Origin: Amphibalanus amphitrite
Taxonomy: Eukaryota; Arthropoda; Thecostraca; Balanomorpha; Balanidae
Reading direction: 5' to 3'
Assembly: GCF_019059575.1 (NCBI RefSeq)
Contig: NW_024882212.1
Location: forward strand, 255,501-319,500
DNA length: 64,000 nt
Shown: piece after piece, positions 9,285 to 19,678 of the stretch
How positions within the stretch are numbered: the first letter of the stretch is position 1
How the letters are laid out: every line of letters starts with the position of its first letter
Translations under genes and position numbers: made by a program
Notes under the pieces: model-generated
Database searches by the model: none
Seen by the model: the letters and a program-made list of their open reading frames with translations, nothing else
What the model was told of the DNA's origin: nothing

Positions 9285-9640
9285 GGCCTTAAAGAGCGTC
9301 AAAGGGTCTTGAGCTAACGTCAGAGGGCCCCCAGCTGATGTCAGAGGGCCCTGAGCTAGCGTCAAACTTAAAGGGCCCTTAGCTGGTGTCAGAGGGCCCC
9401 AGTTGGTGTCAGAGGGTCATCTATTGGCGTCTAATGGCCATCAGAAGGCCCAAAAACGGTCCTCAGCTGGCGTCCAACGGTCCTCAGCTGACGTCAAGAG
9501 GCCCTCAAAAGGCCTCAAAGACCCCCCCCCCCGACTGCTCAAAGGGCCCTTAGAAGGCCTCAATGGGAACTCCAGAGACGTTAAACGGCCCTCAAAAGGC
9601 TTGAAAGGGCCCTCTGCTGATGGCAAAGGGCTCGCACCTG
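9285..9640. repeat. GGGCCCTCAG minisatellite, array 2
   Basis: Same family as 8312-8815 but more diverged: units such as tcagagggccc and gctgacgtcaa, again 20-25 bp. A C-run lies at about 9522-9532. Confidence 0.75.
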
Positions 9641-9699
9641 AGTGCGAGCCTTGTTAAAAACGGACCTGAGAAACCTTGCCGACCCTGGTTATCTGCGGG

Positions 9700-9960
9700 A
9701 CTCCTACAGTTACCTGAGTGGCCCCCGTTTACTGAGGGGCCCTGGTTATTGATGGGGTCCCTGGTTACTTAAGGCCATCTGAGGGCCCTTTAAGGCCATC
9801 TGAGAGCCCTTTGAGGTCATCTGAGGGCCCCTTAAGGCCTGGCTACCAGAGGGGCCCGTGGTCACCTGGTGGGCCCCTGATCAATTGAAAACCCCTGGTC
9901 ATCTGAAACGTCCCTGATTACCTAAAGGGTCCCTGATCACTTGGATTCAGTGACATAGCA
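9700..9960. repeat. diverged minisatellite, GGCCCCTGGTTAC / AAGGCCATCTGAGGGCCC
   Basis: Two interleaved motifs, ggtcccctggttactt and aaggccatctgagggccc, repeat several times. The second is the reverse complement of the array 1 core, so orientation flips here. Confidence 0.65.
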
Positions 9961-10009
9961 AGGGAGCGAGGGGGTACGTGCCCGTTCTCGGGTTTAGGGT
10001 TAAGCCGAG

Positions 10010-10620
10010 GGGCCTTGCGGCGCCAGTTGGTAGCAGAGGGTTCGTGCTGGCCGCACTTCAACTCGGAAGGACACCACAGGGCTTGTGGGGCACGTTATTG
10101 GCTCCTATGTAGCCACAATTATCTTCATAAAGGCCCAATGCCGGTTTCTGAGAGACCTCGCCGGCCGCTCAGGGCCCTAGTAACGGCCAACGAGGGATTG
10201 GCTGCTATGGCTCCACATCCGTCTGTGATAAACACACGGCCCATACCAGTGTTTCTTAAGGCACCCACAACGGCAACTGCGAGGCCCCTCGCGCCACCTC
10301 CAAGGGACCCCCCACCAGCGCATCTTAAGGGCCTACATCGGCGGCTCTGAGAGTCCCCACACCGGCGCCTCTGAGGGCCACGTATCAGCGACTCTGAGGG
10401 CCTCTTACTAGCCTCTGAGTGTCCTTGCCAGCCTATGAAGGGCCACTTCCCACTTGCAGGCCATTTTGCAGGGCCACACACATGCCAATGATGGCCCCAC
10501 CAGTGTCTCTAAGCCCTAAGACCCTGCAACGGCGCCTGTGAGGACCCAACATCAGCGCATCTGACGGCCTTTCACTGGCACCTCTGAGCGCGCCACACAC
10601 CGGTGACTCTGAGGAGCTCA
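10010..10620. repeat. degenerate minisatellite, CACACCGGCGCCTCTGAGGG type
   Basis: Same kind as the hAT interior at 2030-2890 (cores ggcgcctctgagggcc and cacaccggcg). Its presence outside that element suggests a second copy of the same mobile or satellite family. Confidence 0.55.
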
Positions 10621-11390
10621 CTCGCTTCGCTCGCTCGTAAAATACCATGTACATTAGGCATTAGTGTACGTACATTAGGCACACTCCTCGGGCATAAATG
10701 GCACTTTTACTCGCCAATTTTCCACATTTTCTCATGCAAAGACCGTTTTAAAGAGACCCGTCTGCTAGTGAAACTGGACCCACCGTGCCTTCCTCCTCCC
10801 ATCGAAAGGTCCTGGATACATCCTTGCCTGAGCTGACCCCGGGCCCCCGGGTGACTCGCGGGCCCGGGGTCAGGTGACCAGCAGGTGACCCCCTCTTGGG
10901 CGAAATTCTGGGTACGTGTCCGACATGCATCGTACATAGTCCTGTTGATTTGATTCATCGGTTAAACATTAAATATAAGTTATAAGCTGGATCTCTAGTC
11001 TGTGATCCCGCATCGTATCAGATATAATGACATTTCATGCCGATGTGCCTAAAAAAATATGCGAATATACGTGAAAAGGAGTGCTGCTCCCGCTCCTACA
11101 CAACCGGGCCAAACAGTGACCGGCCCCTCCTATCAGCCATCCGGGCCGGCCGGCAGTTAGTCGCTGCCCGGGGCTGATTTCTGAGGGACTTGCAAAAATG
11201 TTTATTATTGAAATGTTTTACGTAATAAATTAGATGATTAGGTATATGTACGGGCTCTGAGTCGCATTTGAGAAAAAACATGCTAGCGTAAAAATATTAA
11301 TGTTTTGAAAATTAAGCTGGTTCCGAAATAATTGTTTTACCATGTATTGACAAAAGCTCAAGCTTCAAACCAACCGAAATACATATAACC
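10621..11390. other. unassigned sequence with a GC-rich inverted repeat
   Basis: No gene seen. An exact 12-bp inverted repeat, gaccccgggccc (10835-10846) and gggcccggggtc (10860-10871), brackets a 13-base loop. The rest is AT-rich with no signal I can name. Confidence 0.45.
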
Positions 11391-11394
11391 CCGT

Positions 11395-11490
11395 GGGCCG
11401 TATTTTTTTTTTGGGGGGGGCCCTTCGACATGGGGGGCCCAGTTCGAAGGTCGTGCCCCCCCCCATTCAAGAATCCTGTGTGCGCGCCTG
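11395..11490. mobile_element. probable DNA-transposon end with G/C-runs
   Basis: Contains a G-run, ggggggcccagttcgaagg and a C-run, and resembles 8185-8250 (ggggggcccagctcgaagg). The outer bases, ctgtgtgcgcgcctg, abut exactly the point where the pyrimidine-rich repeat starts in another copy (50632, gatgtgacccag). I could not find the partner end, so the extent is unknown. Confidence 0.4.
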
Positions 11491-12617
11491 GATGTGACCC
11501 AGCAGTTTTGTCGAGAGATCCTCCCTGCCTCCATCCTTTTTACCTCCCTCCCTCACTTCCACCCTCTGACTGTCGCTCACTGACCCCATCATATGCTCAC
11601 TTACCCCTCCCCATCTGTATGTCTCCCTCCCCTCCCCGCTGACCCAATCATATAATTCTTTAAACCTTCCCATCTGTCTCTCTCCCTCCCCTCCCCGTCT
11701 CCTTTATCACATTTCATCGCTCGCTCCCTCCCTGCCTTTCCCTCCCCTCCCTTCTAATCCCCTCCCTCCACTTATCCCCTCCCTCTCCCCTTTACCTTCC
11801 CTCATATCCCCTCTTGGTACTTGAAAAGTACGGACTTCTCGTCTCGCGCCGTAGATGCATATCTGCGTCGCAGATACGTATCTGATTCGCTCTCGGTAGG
11901 TAGTATAAAAAGCAAGTAGATAATTGGATGCTTCCCCGCCCCGCTTCGCCCCGCTCCGCCCCGCTCCGCCCTGCTCTGCACCTACCCTTCCCGTTTTTCC
12001 ATAACCCTCCCTCCCTGCTTCCATCCCTCTTCCCTCCTCTACCCACCCTTCCCATCCCCTCCCTCCCCTCATCCCCTCCCGCTCCTCCCTTTTCCTCCCC
12101 TCACATCCCCTCTTGGTAATTGAAAAGTACGGACTTCTCTGCCCGCGCCGTAGATACATATCTGCGTCTCAGATACGTATCTAATTCGCTCTCTGTAGGT
12201 AGTTTAAAAAGTAAGTAGATAATGGATGCTTCCCCGCCCCGCTCCGCCCCGCTCCGCCCCTACCCTTCCCGTTTCTCCCTAACCCTCCCTGCCTGCTTCC
12301 ATCCCTCTTCCCTCCCCTTCCCTCACTTCCACTCTCTGACGGTCGCTCACTGACTCAATGATAAACTCATTTATCGCTACCCATATGTCTCTCACCCTCC
12401 CCTCGCAGTCTCCTTTAGCACACCTCTTCGCTCCCTCCACCCCTCCTCTCCCCTTCCCTCCCAACTGCTCCCATCCTTTCTCTCCTCTCCAATCCCATCT
12501 TTGTATTTGAAAAAGTACTGGCTTCTTCTTCGCCCGCACGGCAGATACATATACGTAATACGTTTTTATATCCCAGTTACCGAAGCTATATATTAAGGTA
12601 CACTCTCGGCAGGTAGT
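11491..12617. repeat. pyrimidine-rich repeat unit, copy 1
   Basis: Strongly CT-rich top strand (ccctccctcccctcc-like) punctuated by a recurring module: tgaaaagtacgg, then gtagatgcatatctgcg, cagatacgtatctgattcgc and a tttaaaaagtaagtagat-like stretch. The module occurs near 11820, 12120 and 12500. The whole stretch matches 50632-51732 closely, so it is a dispersed or tandem repeat rather than random low complexity. Confidence 0.8.
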
Positions 12618-12621
12618 TTAA

Positions 12622-13515
12622 CCCTCGCCGGCACAGGCCATTTTGAGTCCTTCGACGGCACAAGGGGGGGTTGGTACGACCCCCCCCCCTCGCGTTTGGC
12701 CCCTGATCGAGCTAGAGCTTCGCGGAAAAAAACGAACGTGTTGCCCGTCACGAGAGGAAGCCGATGATACCCAATTTTAAGGTCCTAGGTCATCGGGTGA
12801 CCTTCCAGGTCAGGTCAATGACCCGAAAACCGGGAAAATCGGGACCTGTTAGAAAGTCGTAAAGTGTGGCTGCCATGTGGTTTTCCGGGGTGCTGATCAC
12901 GAATATCGTGTTAGTTTTGATCAGAGATGATGTCTTTAAGCATTTAGACCAGGTCGGGTCATGTCAGGTCAGGTCAACCGGTAGGGGTTGTGACGGGTAT
13001 TCGTAATACGTGTCAACCGCCTCGGACAGCTTCGTAACATGTTACGAAGGCACCAAAACTACTTCGTAAATGCTCAAATGGTTGCTAAATTCGAATTCAG
13101 CTCCAAAAACTAGCCTAGAAACATGTAAAACTCGAAAAATGAACCGAGGTCACTCGAGGTCACCAAAGGTCAATGACCTGACCTGACCTTCAGGTGACCT
13201 TGACACCCACCCTAATGCATGGGAGCAACATCAAATCACATGTTTGAACGTTTGAAACCACGAAAAGCTTGCAAACGCGCGGCTAATGCGAGCCGACATG
13301 CGCCGAACCGCGATTTCGGCCAAACATGGTCACAGAAAAGAGGTCACAGGTCAAAGGTCATTGGGGTCAGGGCCATGAAATTTTCAGGGTAGGTGTAGAA
13401 TTGATCAATGCGAGGGTACTGAAAGTTTCGTCGCGATCGGCCGCTTTTTACGCGAGTTATTCGCGAAAAACCTTAGGGGGGTGCATCAACCCCCCCCCCC
13501 CTGTGCCGGCGAGGG
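12622..13515. mobile_element. TTAA element 1: non-autonomous piggyBac-like transposon (894 bp)
   Basis: Flanked by TTAA on both sides (12618-12621, 13516-13519), with inverted ends ccctcgccggcacagg and its complement. TTAA duplication and CCC-starting ends are the hallmarks of piggyBac. The empty site is visible at 51730-51740 (gtagtttaaacagtaag). There is no transposase. Inside are AGGTCA-type hexamers (12960-13200) and G-run/C-run hairpins next to both ends. Confidence 0.85.
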
Positions 13516-13519
13516 TTAA

Positions 13520-13784
13520 ACAGTAAGTACTGGGTGCTTGCCACCCACCTCCGACACTAGTACTTAGACATGATCGATAATATTTCAGTATTTTGTGGAA
13601 TTCTGTAACCAACCTATCTCAAATCTAAGCGCCATACCTCGTCAAGCTCCGCCCCCTCTCCAACTCCCCTTTCTCCCCGCAACCCCCTATCCCGGCCCCG
13701 AACCCCCCCCCCCCTCTCGCCTCCCCGCCCCATCCCCCTACGCTCCGCCACTCATGGCCGGTAATGTTTTCAGTGCTAAAGATA
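13520..13784. repeat. conserved block between the pyrimidine-rich unit and the Tc1 copy, copy 1
   Basis: Starts acagtaagtactgggtgctt and runs to gtaatgttttcagtgctaaag. Near-identical blocks lie at 30982-31236, 49280-49557 and 51737-51999. It contains a C-rich stretch of variable length but no gene. Confidence 0.8.
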
Positions 13785-14328
13785 CACGGTGGCCCAAAAT
13801 AAATGTCACATCCTCCCACAACCTTTATTTTGCCTAATACGGCGTAATTTCAATATAATTTCGGCGTTACTTGCTCCTAGAGACCATATTGGCTGCATTC
13901 TAGTCACGTGACCTTCGAATTTTTGTGGCCCTGACTGGTCAAGTGGTTAACGGAGGCTATTTTCGGGGCAGTAGCCAGGGCGAGCGGACCAGGTGTCCGC
14001 GATGGCAAAACGGCATAGCAAATCGTCTTGCAACGGGGCAGTCGGCATAGCAGCCGGCGGCATGGCCCACAGCCAGGTCGCCGAGGCACTGGGCATGGGT
14101 TACCGCACGATTTGCCGCTGGTTGTCACGTGACAGAAGCAGATAGACGCCTGAGAACAAGCTAGGTCGCGACAGGAAGACTTCCGCCAGTCGGGTAGCGC
14201 AGATCATTATCGCGAAGTGTGGAGCTTAAGACGGGCAAATCCAAAAGGAAACTGGTAAGCAGGCTGACTGCTAACGGTCATCCAGTTTTAAAGTCGACAA
14301 GCCATCGGTACCCGAGGTTGTCTCTTAA

Positions 14329-16882
14329 CCCGCGCCCTGGTGGGGTCTGTTTATAACGCGACCTGGTGGGGGGGGCTATTTTTTGCCCCCCCTCGTATCT
14401 CCGAAACTACTGGACGGATCCGCAAAATTCAAACGGCGTTCGAAAGGCCTATCAAATTTGTCGAAGGAAACCAAATTTCATTGACCTCGGGGTCACCGAT
14501 GACGTCACAGGTCAGGTCAAAGATGAAATGTTTCACCGTTCACGGGTCTTCTAGGAAATGCGCTATAACACCGAGGAAAACGCATTTTGTCGAGAATCAG
14601 CGGTAGGGCGTCAGTTGCCTAGTACAGAGTGTCTCAAAAGTTCGTTCACAGGTACCAGCCATGCTTTTTTGTCAATAATTCTGAATCAACAATTAATTAA
14701 CGGTCGAAATTTTGCATGGGCATTCGTAACAACCTTCCTCAAGCAGTCTCATTGTTTTCAAGCGCATTCGACCCTTCATGAGCTCACAAAAAGGGTTCAT
14801 CTCTGACCATGGGTCAGGCATGAAAATGGAGGTCACAAAATCGGGTCGGCTGAAAAACTCTCTATTTCAGGAGTAATGGGAATGGTTAAGTCGGAAATGA
14901 CCCATGGCAAACTGTCGGCGAGGATGAGTACAACATGATGATCATCTAATAAAAACGGTGGCTAAAATTTTTAAAGGACAAAACCATGCGAGACTAACAG
15001 CGTTTTGAACGACCCTCGTACGGCAGCAGACTCGTGCTCCGGAAAGCAGCAATGAAGTCATAACTATTGAAAACTGACAAGAAGCTCACAGACAGAGGTT
15101 ACCCAGTTTCACAAATTGCAGGTCATCGTAAAATAAAGACAAAGTATCATTTTAAATTGTTTATTATATCTATAACGCTAAATTTTGGGGAAAAATAACA
15201 CGAAAATCGTCAATGCCAAGGACAACTGACCTTTAAAAGTGTCAATTAATGTAAATTTTTATCTTACGAAGTTTCAAGACGCAGATCTGGAGCGAATAGC
15301 TTTCTTTTAGACACAAAATCCCGGCAAAACCGCACGATGGACAGGTTTTGGCCGTTTACAAAGCAGAACCTCTCCTGAGGAAAACACTCCGCAACCCAGT
15401 GAAGATCTTGTCATGGGGAATGATGAGCGTTTGGGATTTGCAAAATTTGCACAACGTGTCTAAGAAACAGATGGCCGACACATTCTTCTACGATATGCTG
15501 CGAAAAATTTGCCCCTGGCACTTCCCATTTGTTCAGGAATGGGGTTGTTTTGAAAAGGAAAATGGTGCTTGGGAGGTCGGCGCCAGTCATTCATGAAGGA
15601 GTTAGCGCCAGAGAAGACCTACAAAATACTCACGGATGGTGTCGATGCAAGCTGTCGGCTTTCAGGGAGAAGCGGATGTTGCCGGGGAGCTCGTCAAACC
15701 TGAATCCGACGCAGAAACTGCAGGGGATTCCCCTACAAGAGCTTGAAAGCTGGTAACCTTTTATCAGCCTCCGGCAGCTGACGGAGCGACGAAAATCGGT
15801 ATGGACAAATATTTTTGGAGATACAGCAAATAGTTTGATTTCCAACCTTCCGAATCAGTTGTCAAAGCATGCATATTTGTCTAGTGTGCACACAGACACC
15901 AAAACCTTAGATTTTTGGCCGGTTCTTATATGCTTTATGGGCATGGGAAATGTGTGAACGAACTTTTGAGACACCCTGTAGATATGTTGCTATTAGAGGT
16001 CACTGGCAATACCACGTCAGGTCACAGGTCAGCTCACCAAGGGTCACAGGTCAGGTCACATGAGCCCAACTTTACTAAGGTTGTGTGATACATGTTTTAT
16101 GGTCAATTTTTCATTTCCAACTCAATGGTGTTGGTTATAAGACTATCAGGTACGACTTAGGTCACTTTCTGGTGAAGTTCAGGTCAAGGTCAGGTCAAGG
16201 TCAGGCATAAAAAGGTCAAATTTTAAAGTTGATAGTTTTGCATAAAATGGGTATTGATTCGATGCAGCTCGTCACGGGGAGTCTAATGGTGGTCTTTGTT
16301 TTGCGCTACGGGGTCTAGAATTGCTAAAAATTGAGTTTGAAAATTTGACGTCATCAATTTTGAACAGTTTTTTCGCTATAACTTCGCCAAAAAAAGAGGT
16401 ATCAATCTCAAATTTGGTATGTGGATGGAAGGCGGTAAGGAATATCACATACATTCCGGTTTTTGCGAAATTCAAAAAACTTTTTGGATTTTTCGATTAT
16501 TATATCCAAAAAATCTATTTTTTAAATTTTGGCGGTCAAAATCCACAAATTTCAAAAATTCGAGATAGCAGTTTTGTAGCCCTGTCCAATCTACAGCTTT
16601 TATGTCTTATCATTTTTCTGTATTTGCAAAGCTATAGGCCTGACAGCTCTTCCCGCGAAACCCTTTTTTGGGTCGAAAACGGCAGAACATGACGTCACTC
16701 TGACGTCATTTCCGGCCAACCTATCATAGCCTTTGGAAACATTTTTCGTTACAATGTGTAAAATTGATATCCGGGAGGGTACTAAAAGTTTAGTGACGAT
16801 CGGCGCAGCGGTTCTGGAGATATATCGAAAAGTCTGGAGGGGGGGGGGGCAAAAAATAGCCCCCCCCCCACCAGGTCGCGGG
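14329..16882. mobile_element. TTAA element 2: piggyBac-like, carrying a nested mariner
   Basis: Flanked by TTAA (14325-14328, 16883-16886). Ends cccgcgccctggtgg and, inverted, cccgcgacctggtgg. The empty site is seen in Tc1-like copy B (31770-31790, tctcttaagctgaag). Subtracting the mariner (1,354 bp plus TA) leaves about 1.2 kb without a transposase. It carries AGGTCA-type repeats (16015-16205). Confidence 0.85.
14625..15978 (+). mobile_element. mariner-like transposon with decayed transposase
   Basis: A 1,354-bp element flanked by TA. The inverted ends are about 27 bp and share tgtctcaaaagttcgttcac. Length and TA duplication fit mariner. Inside, the plus strand shows transposase debris in several frames, for example an SSNLNPT stretch at about 15690-15715 that resembles the SPDLNP catalytic-region motif of mariners, but frameshifts and stops abound, so it is inactive. 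Confidence 0.82.
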
Positions 16883-16910
16883 TTAAGCTGAAGCCCACCA
16901 AGCCACGTCT

Positions 16911-17366
16911 CCGGCGGGCTCTGCCGGGACAAGAAACTGGCGGGGGGCCGATTCGGCCCACATGTGGAATTTTATATACTGTGGTGGTTGTAGCTACAAC
17001 CCCAATTTTTAAAAGTACAACCCCAATGGCAAAACTACAACCCTAACATTGGATAATTAAGAATCAGCCTAAAACCCATGAAAATGATCAAAATATGTAT
17101 CATACAGAAGCAGATAATTGAGATATATCAAGAAAGTAAAGATATCAATAAATTAGGACATCTTTTTTAATTCCAGATGCTCAAAACATTGAAAGTGCTC
17201 TGTTAAGAACATATTATTCCGCTGAGACAGTGAGCATGATATGAAAGTTAATCACTTCACACTTCTTAAGCATACTAAGTGAATCATATTGAAAGTGTTC
17301 CAAAAAATCTTAACATGTAACATGAAAGTGTGAAGCAAAAAAATCATAACATTCATCATACTTTTG
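16911..17366. other. unassigned AT-rich sequence
   Basis: No gene seen. A short motif, ctacaaccccaat, recurs three times around 16990-17045. Confidence 0.45.
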
Positions 17367-17529
17367 CAGTGGCGGATCCAGCTCAGAGTTTTTTTTGGGG
17401 GGGGCGGGGGTGCAAACCATAACAATTTATCGATTCCTTCCATGCCTCGTCCATAGGCGTAATGCTAAAATTATGCCGTTTGGGAGGGGCAAATGCCCAT
17501 TTTGCCCCCCCCCCCTGGATCCGCCACTG
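17367..17529. mobile_element. hAT-type MITE (163 bp)
   Basis: Perfect 15-bp inverted ends cagtggcggatccag. The ends start CAGTG, which fits the hAT end consensus. The octamer tacttttg flanks it at 17359-17366 and again at 17536-17543, though six bases (ttgcta) separate the right end from the second copy. It shares internal sequence with the MITE at 27712-27856. Confidence 0.75.
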
Positions 17530-17689
17530 TTGCTATACTTTTGGGTTTTCTCACTGAATATATCATACCTGTGGGCTGTGCTTATCAAATAGATAAGCAT
17601 AGATGAAATGTTTGACACAAAACAGTAAGCTTCAGAAGTAAATAGAGAGCGTGGTCGTCGGGCCGAGCTAAGCGTGAGATCGACGCGAA

Positions 17690-18403
17690 ACTTATCTCCT
17701 GACTCACTGTGCCTGGATCTGCTGCCTGGATGGCTGACTGGGCAGCAGTCCACACAGCTACGGACCCCAGCCTTAAATGGGCAGCCTGGCTCTCGGTGTG
17801 GACACCGATAATTGACAGACATATGCCGGTCAAAGTGATCAGACCGCGCCACCCACCGCGCCGTGTCCCTGGCTGACGGACAATGATGATGTGCGTGCGC
17901 TGATGAGGGAGCGAGATCTCGTGCACGCTGCTAAAATCGACCGACCCTCGCCGGAGACGCATGCGGCGTATCGAACGTGCAGAAATCGTGTGCGGAGCGC
18001 TCAGTACAGTGCGAAGTCGGCGTTCTTCCTCTCAGTCTCGTCATACCGCCAGTCCCGCAAAACAGCGTGGAAAGACATCCGGCGGTACCTGATATCTCCG
18101 AGAGTCGGACTGCCAGCACCTGCTCCGCGAGACAACAGCGACAGCGGCTGGGCCGACCGGCTAAACCAACATTTTGCCACGGTCGGGCCGCGAGTGGCAG
18201 CAGGACTGGAACGGGAGCGGCGAGGCACCGCGCCCCTCCCCCCTCGCCCGCCGCGTGTCATTAGCGGGGCGTTCCGAGTGCGCGCCGCCACCCTACCGGA
18301 ACTGTTAGACGCCATCAAACGCATGTCCACGTCCAGAGCGTGCGGCGAGGATGGCATCACGATTGAGATGCTGCGAATGACTTTTCCGGTCGTAGGGTCG
18401 TAG
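17690..18403 (+). pseudogene. LINE pre-RT region, frameshifted
   Basis: The open part from about 17700 to the stop at 18403 encodes the linker seen before RT in CR1/Jockey-type LINEs: a VPWLTDND-like stretch, then an Arg-rich helix region (MRERDLVHAAK), then a segment ending in TSRACGEDGITIEML that corresponds to the KSPGPDGI-like start of RT (motif 0/1). A frameshift at about 18400 separates it from the RT body. It is a relic with no function of its own. Confidence 0.75.
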
Positions 18404-18406
18404 CCT

Positions 18407-18916
18407 ACTAAATGTGATTAACGCGTCTCTCACGTCAGGTACGGTGCCTACTGCCTGCAGAGTGGAAGGTCGCGACAGTGGTGCCCTTGCACAAGGCCGG
18501 CAGTGTGACGGACGTGACAAATTACCGACCGATATCTATACTCCCTGTTATCGCGAAGGTGGCCGAGAGTGTCGCGTGCCAACAGCTCATGTCGTACTTG
18601 TCGCATTCCATCTTGAGTGAGGCACAGCACGGTTTCAGACCGGGCCGCTGCACTGAATCGGCTATGTTGGACACGGTGGGATACCTGATGGGAGGCTTGG
18701 ACAGTGGCATGGTCGGTTGTCTCACGACGGTCGATACTTCTAAAGCTTTTGATAGTGTAAACCACCCCCAGGTGTTAGACAAGTTAGGCTGGTATGGCAT
18801 AGAGAGTCACTGGTTCAAGGATTGGTTAAGCGGACGTGTCCAGAATGTCAAGGGAGGGCAAAACACCACCAGTATCACACACGGGTTGATCCAAGGATCA
18901 CTGATCGGACCGATCT
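18407..18916 (+). pseudogene. LINE reverse transcriptase fragment lacking the catalytic YADD box
   Basis: Recognisable RT motifs in order: NYRPISILPVIAKVAE (motif 1), HGFRPGRCTESAML (motif 2), DTSKAFDSVNH with the first catalytic Asp (motif A), and GLIQGSLIGPIL (motif B). The reading ends there because another element begins, so motif C (Y/F-X-DD) is absent. The frame differs from the upstream segment by a frameshift. Best described as a dead 5'- and 3'-truncated LINE. Confidence 0.85.
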
Positions 18917-19244
18917 TAGGGGAGAGTGGGGAAAGATGCCCAGGGTTTTACTATGTCATGTATTATTCGAAAATGACGATCGGAAAGCAAAAACTTGGAG
19001 TTTCAACGGAAGCCGACATCATTTTTCTCCAAAAATATCATACTTTCGTGCCTGAAATATGATAACTTTTTTTGCTATTAAGCATTTTCCTCTAGAAGTG
19101 AAAGGGGGCATCTTACCCCACAGGGTGGGAAAGACGCCCCCTGGCGTTGGGGAAGATGCCCCCTGCACTATAAGTGACATAAATGGGCACGTGAATCGCC
19201 TGAATGAATCAGTAGTCCCTTCGAGCCTGCAGTAGACACCAAAC

Positions 19245-19620
19245 GTCATCGCAAGGGCCCTCAAAAAGTAGTCGTAAGGGGCTTTAGAGGTCATCGTTAG
19301 GGCCATCATAGTCCAGCGCGGCCAAACAACCCTCCGTGGTGGCGTTCGGAGACCACTGTGGGGCCCTTATAGGTCTTCATGATGCTTGAGGGCCCTCGAG
19401 CCCATCGTGGGGACCTCAGATGCCAGCGCGGCCCGTGGAGCCAACGTGGGAGCCCTCAAAGGATGTTGTGAGGGACCCTGGAGCCAATAATGGGGCCCAC
19501 AGCGGCTGTCTTGAGGGCTCTCAGAGTCAGATGCCGCCCAAAAAGTCGCTGTGTGGGCCGAGAGACCGGCAGGGGGAGCACCCGACCGTACTGGACTCTC
19601 AATAGTCCCAAGTCGGCTTT
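19245..19620. repeat. diverged GGGCCCTC minisatellite
   Basis: Repeats of gagggccctc, cgtgggagccctc and similar, about 30-40 bp apart. Related to the arrays at 8.3-9.9 kb. Confidence 0.5.
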
Positions 19621-19678
19621 TGTCTCTCATCACAAGTATGTAATAAATGATTTGACGGGCTGCTTGAAGGACAGCCTA

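Larger units (their letters stand above)
13785..16910 (-). mobile_element. Tc1-like copy A, interrupted by TTAA element 2 and truncated
   Basis: Starts after TA with cacggtggcccaaaat, matching copies at 31237, 49558 and 52000. A relic of the transposase N-terminal helix-turn-helix can be read on the plus strand (about 14060-14150: VAEALGMGYRTI followed by W-like residues), with stops. The copy is cut at TTAA (14325) by the nested element and resumes at 16887 for only about 24 bp before the sequence diverges. The strand given is arbitrary for a relic; the readable transposase traces are on plus. Confidence 0.65.
17650..18916 (+). mobile_element. LINE (non-LTR retrotransposon) fragment, truncated at both ends
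   Basis: Carries the region between the endonuclease and RT and the first part of RT of a CR1/Jockey-like LINE, in at least two frames. It is cut within RT by the element that begins at 18917. No endonuclease and no 3' end are present. Confidence 0.85.

Noticed and set aside
11707..12539. Gly/Arg/Glu-rich minus-strand frames
   Set aside because: Antisense of pyrimidine-rich repeats; the same frames recur in every repeat copy with disruptions.
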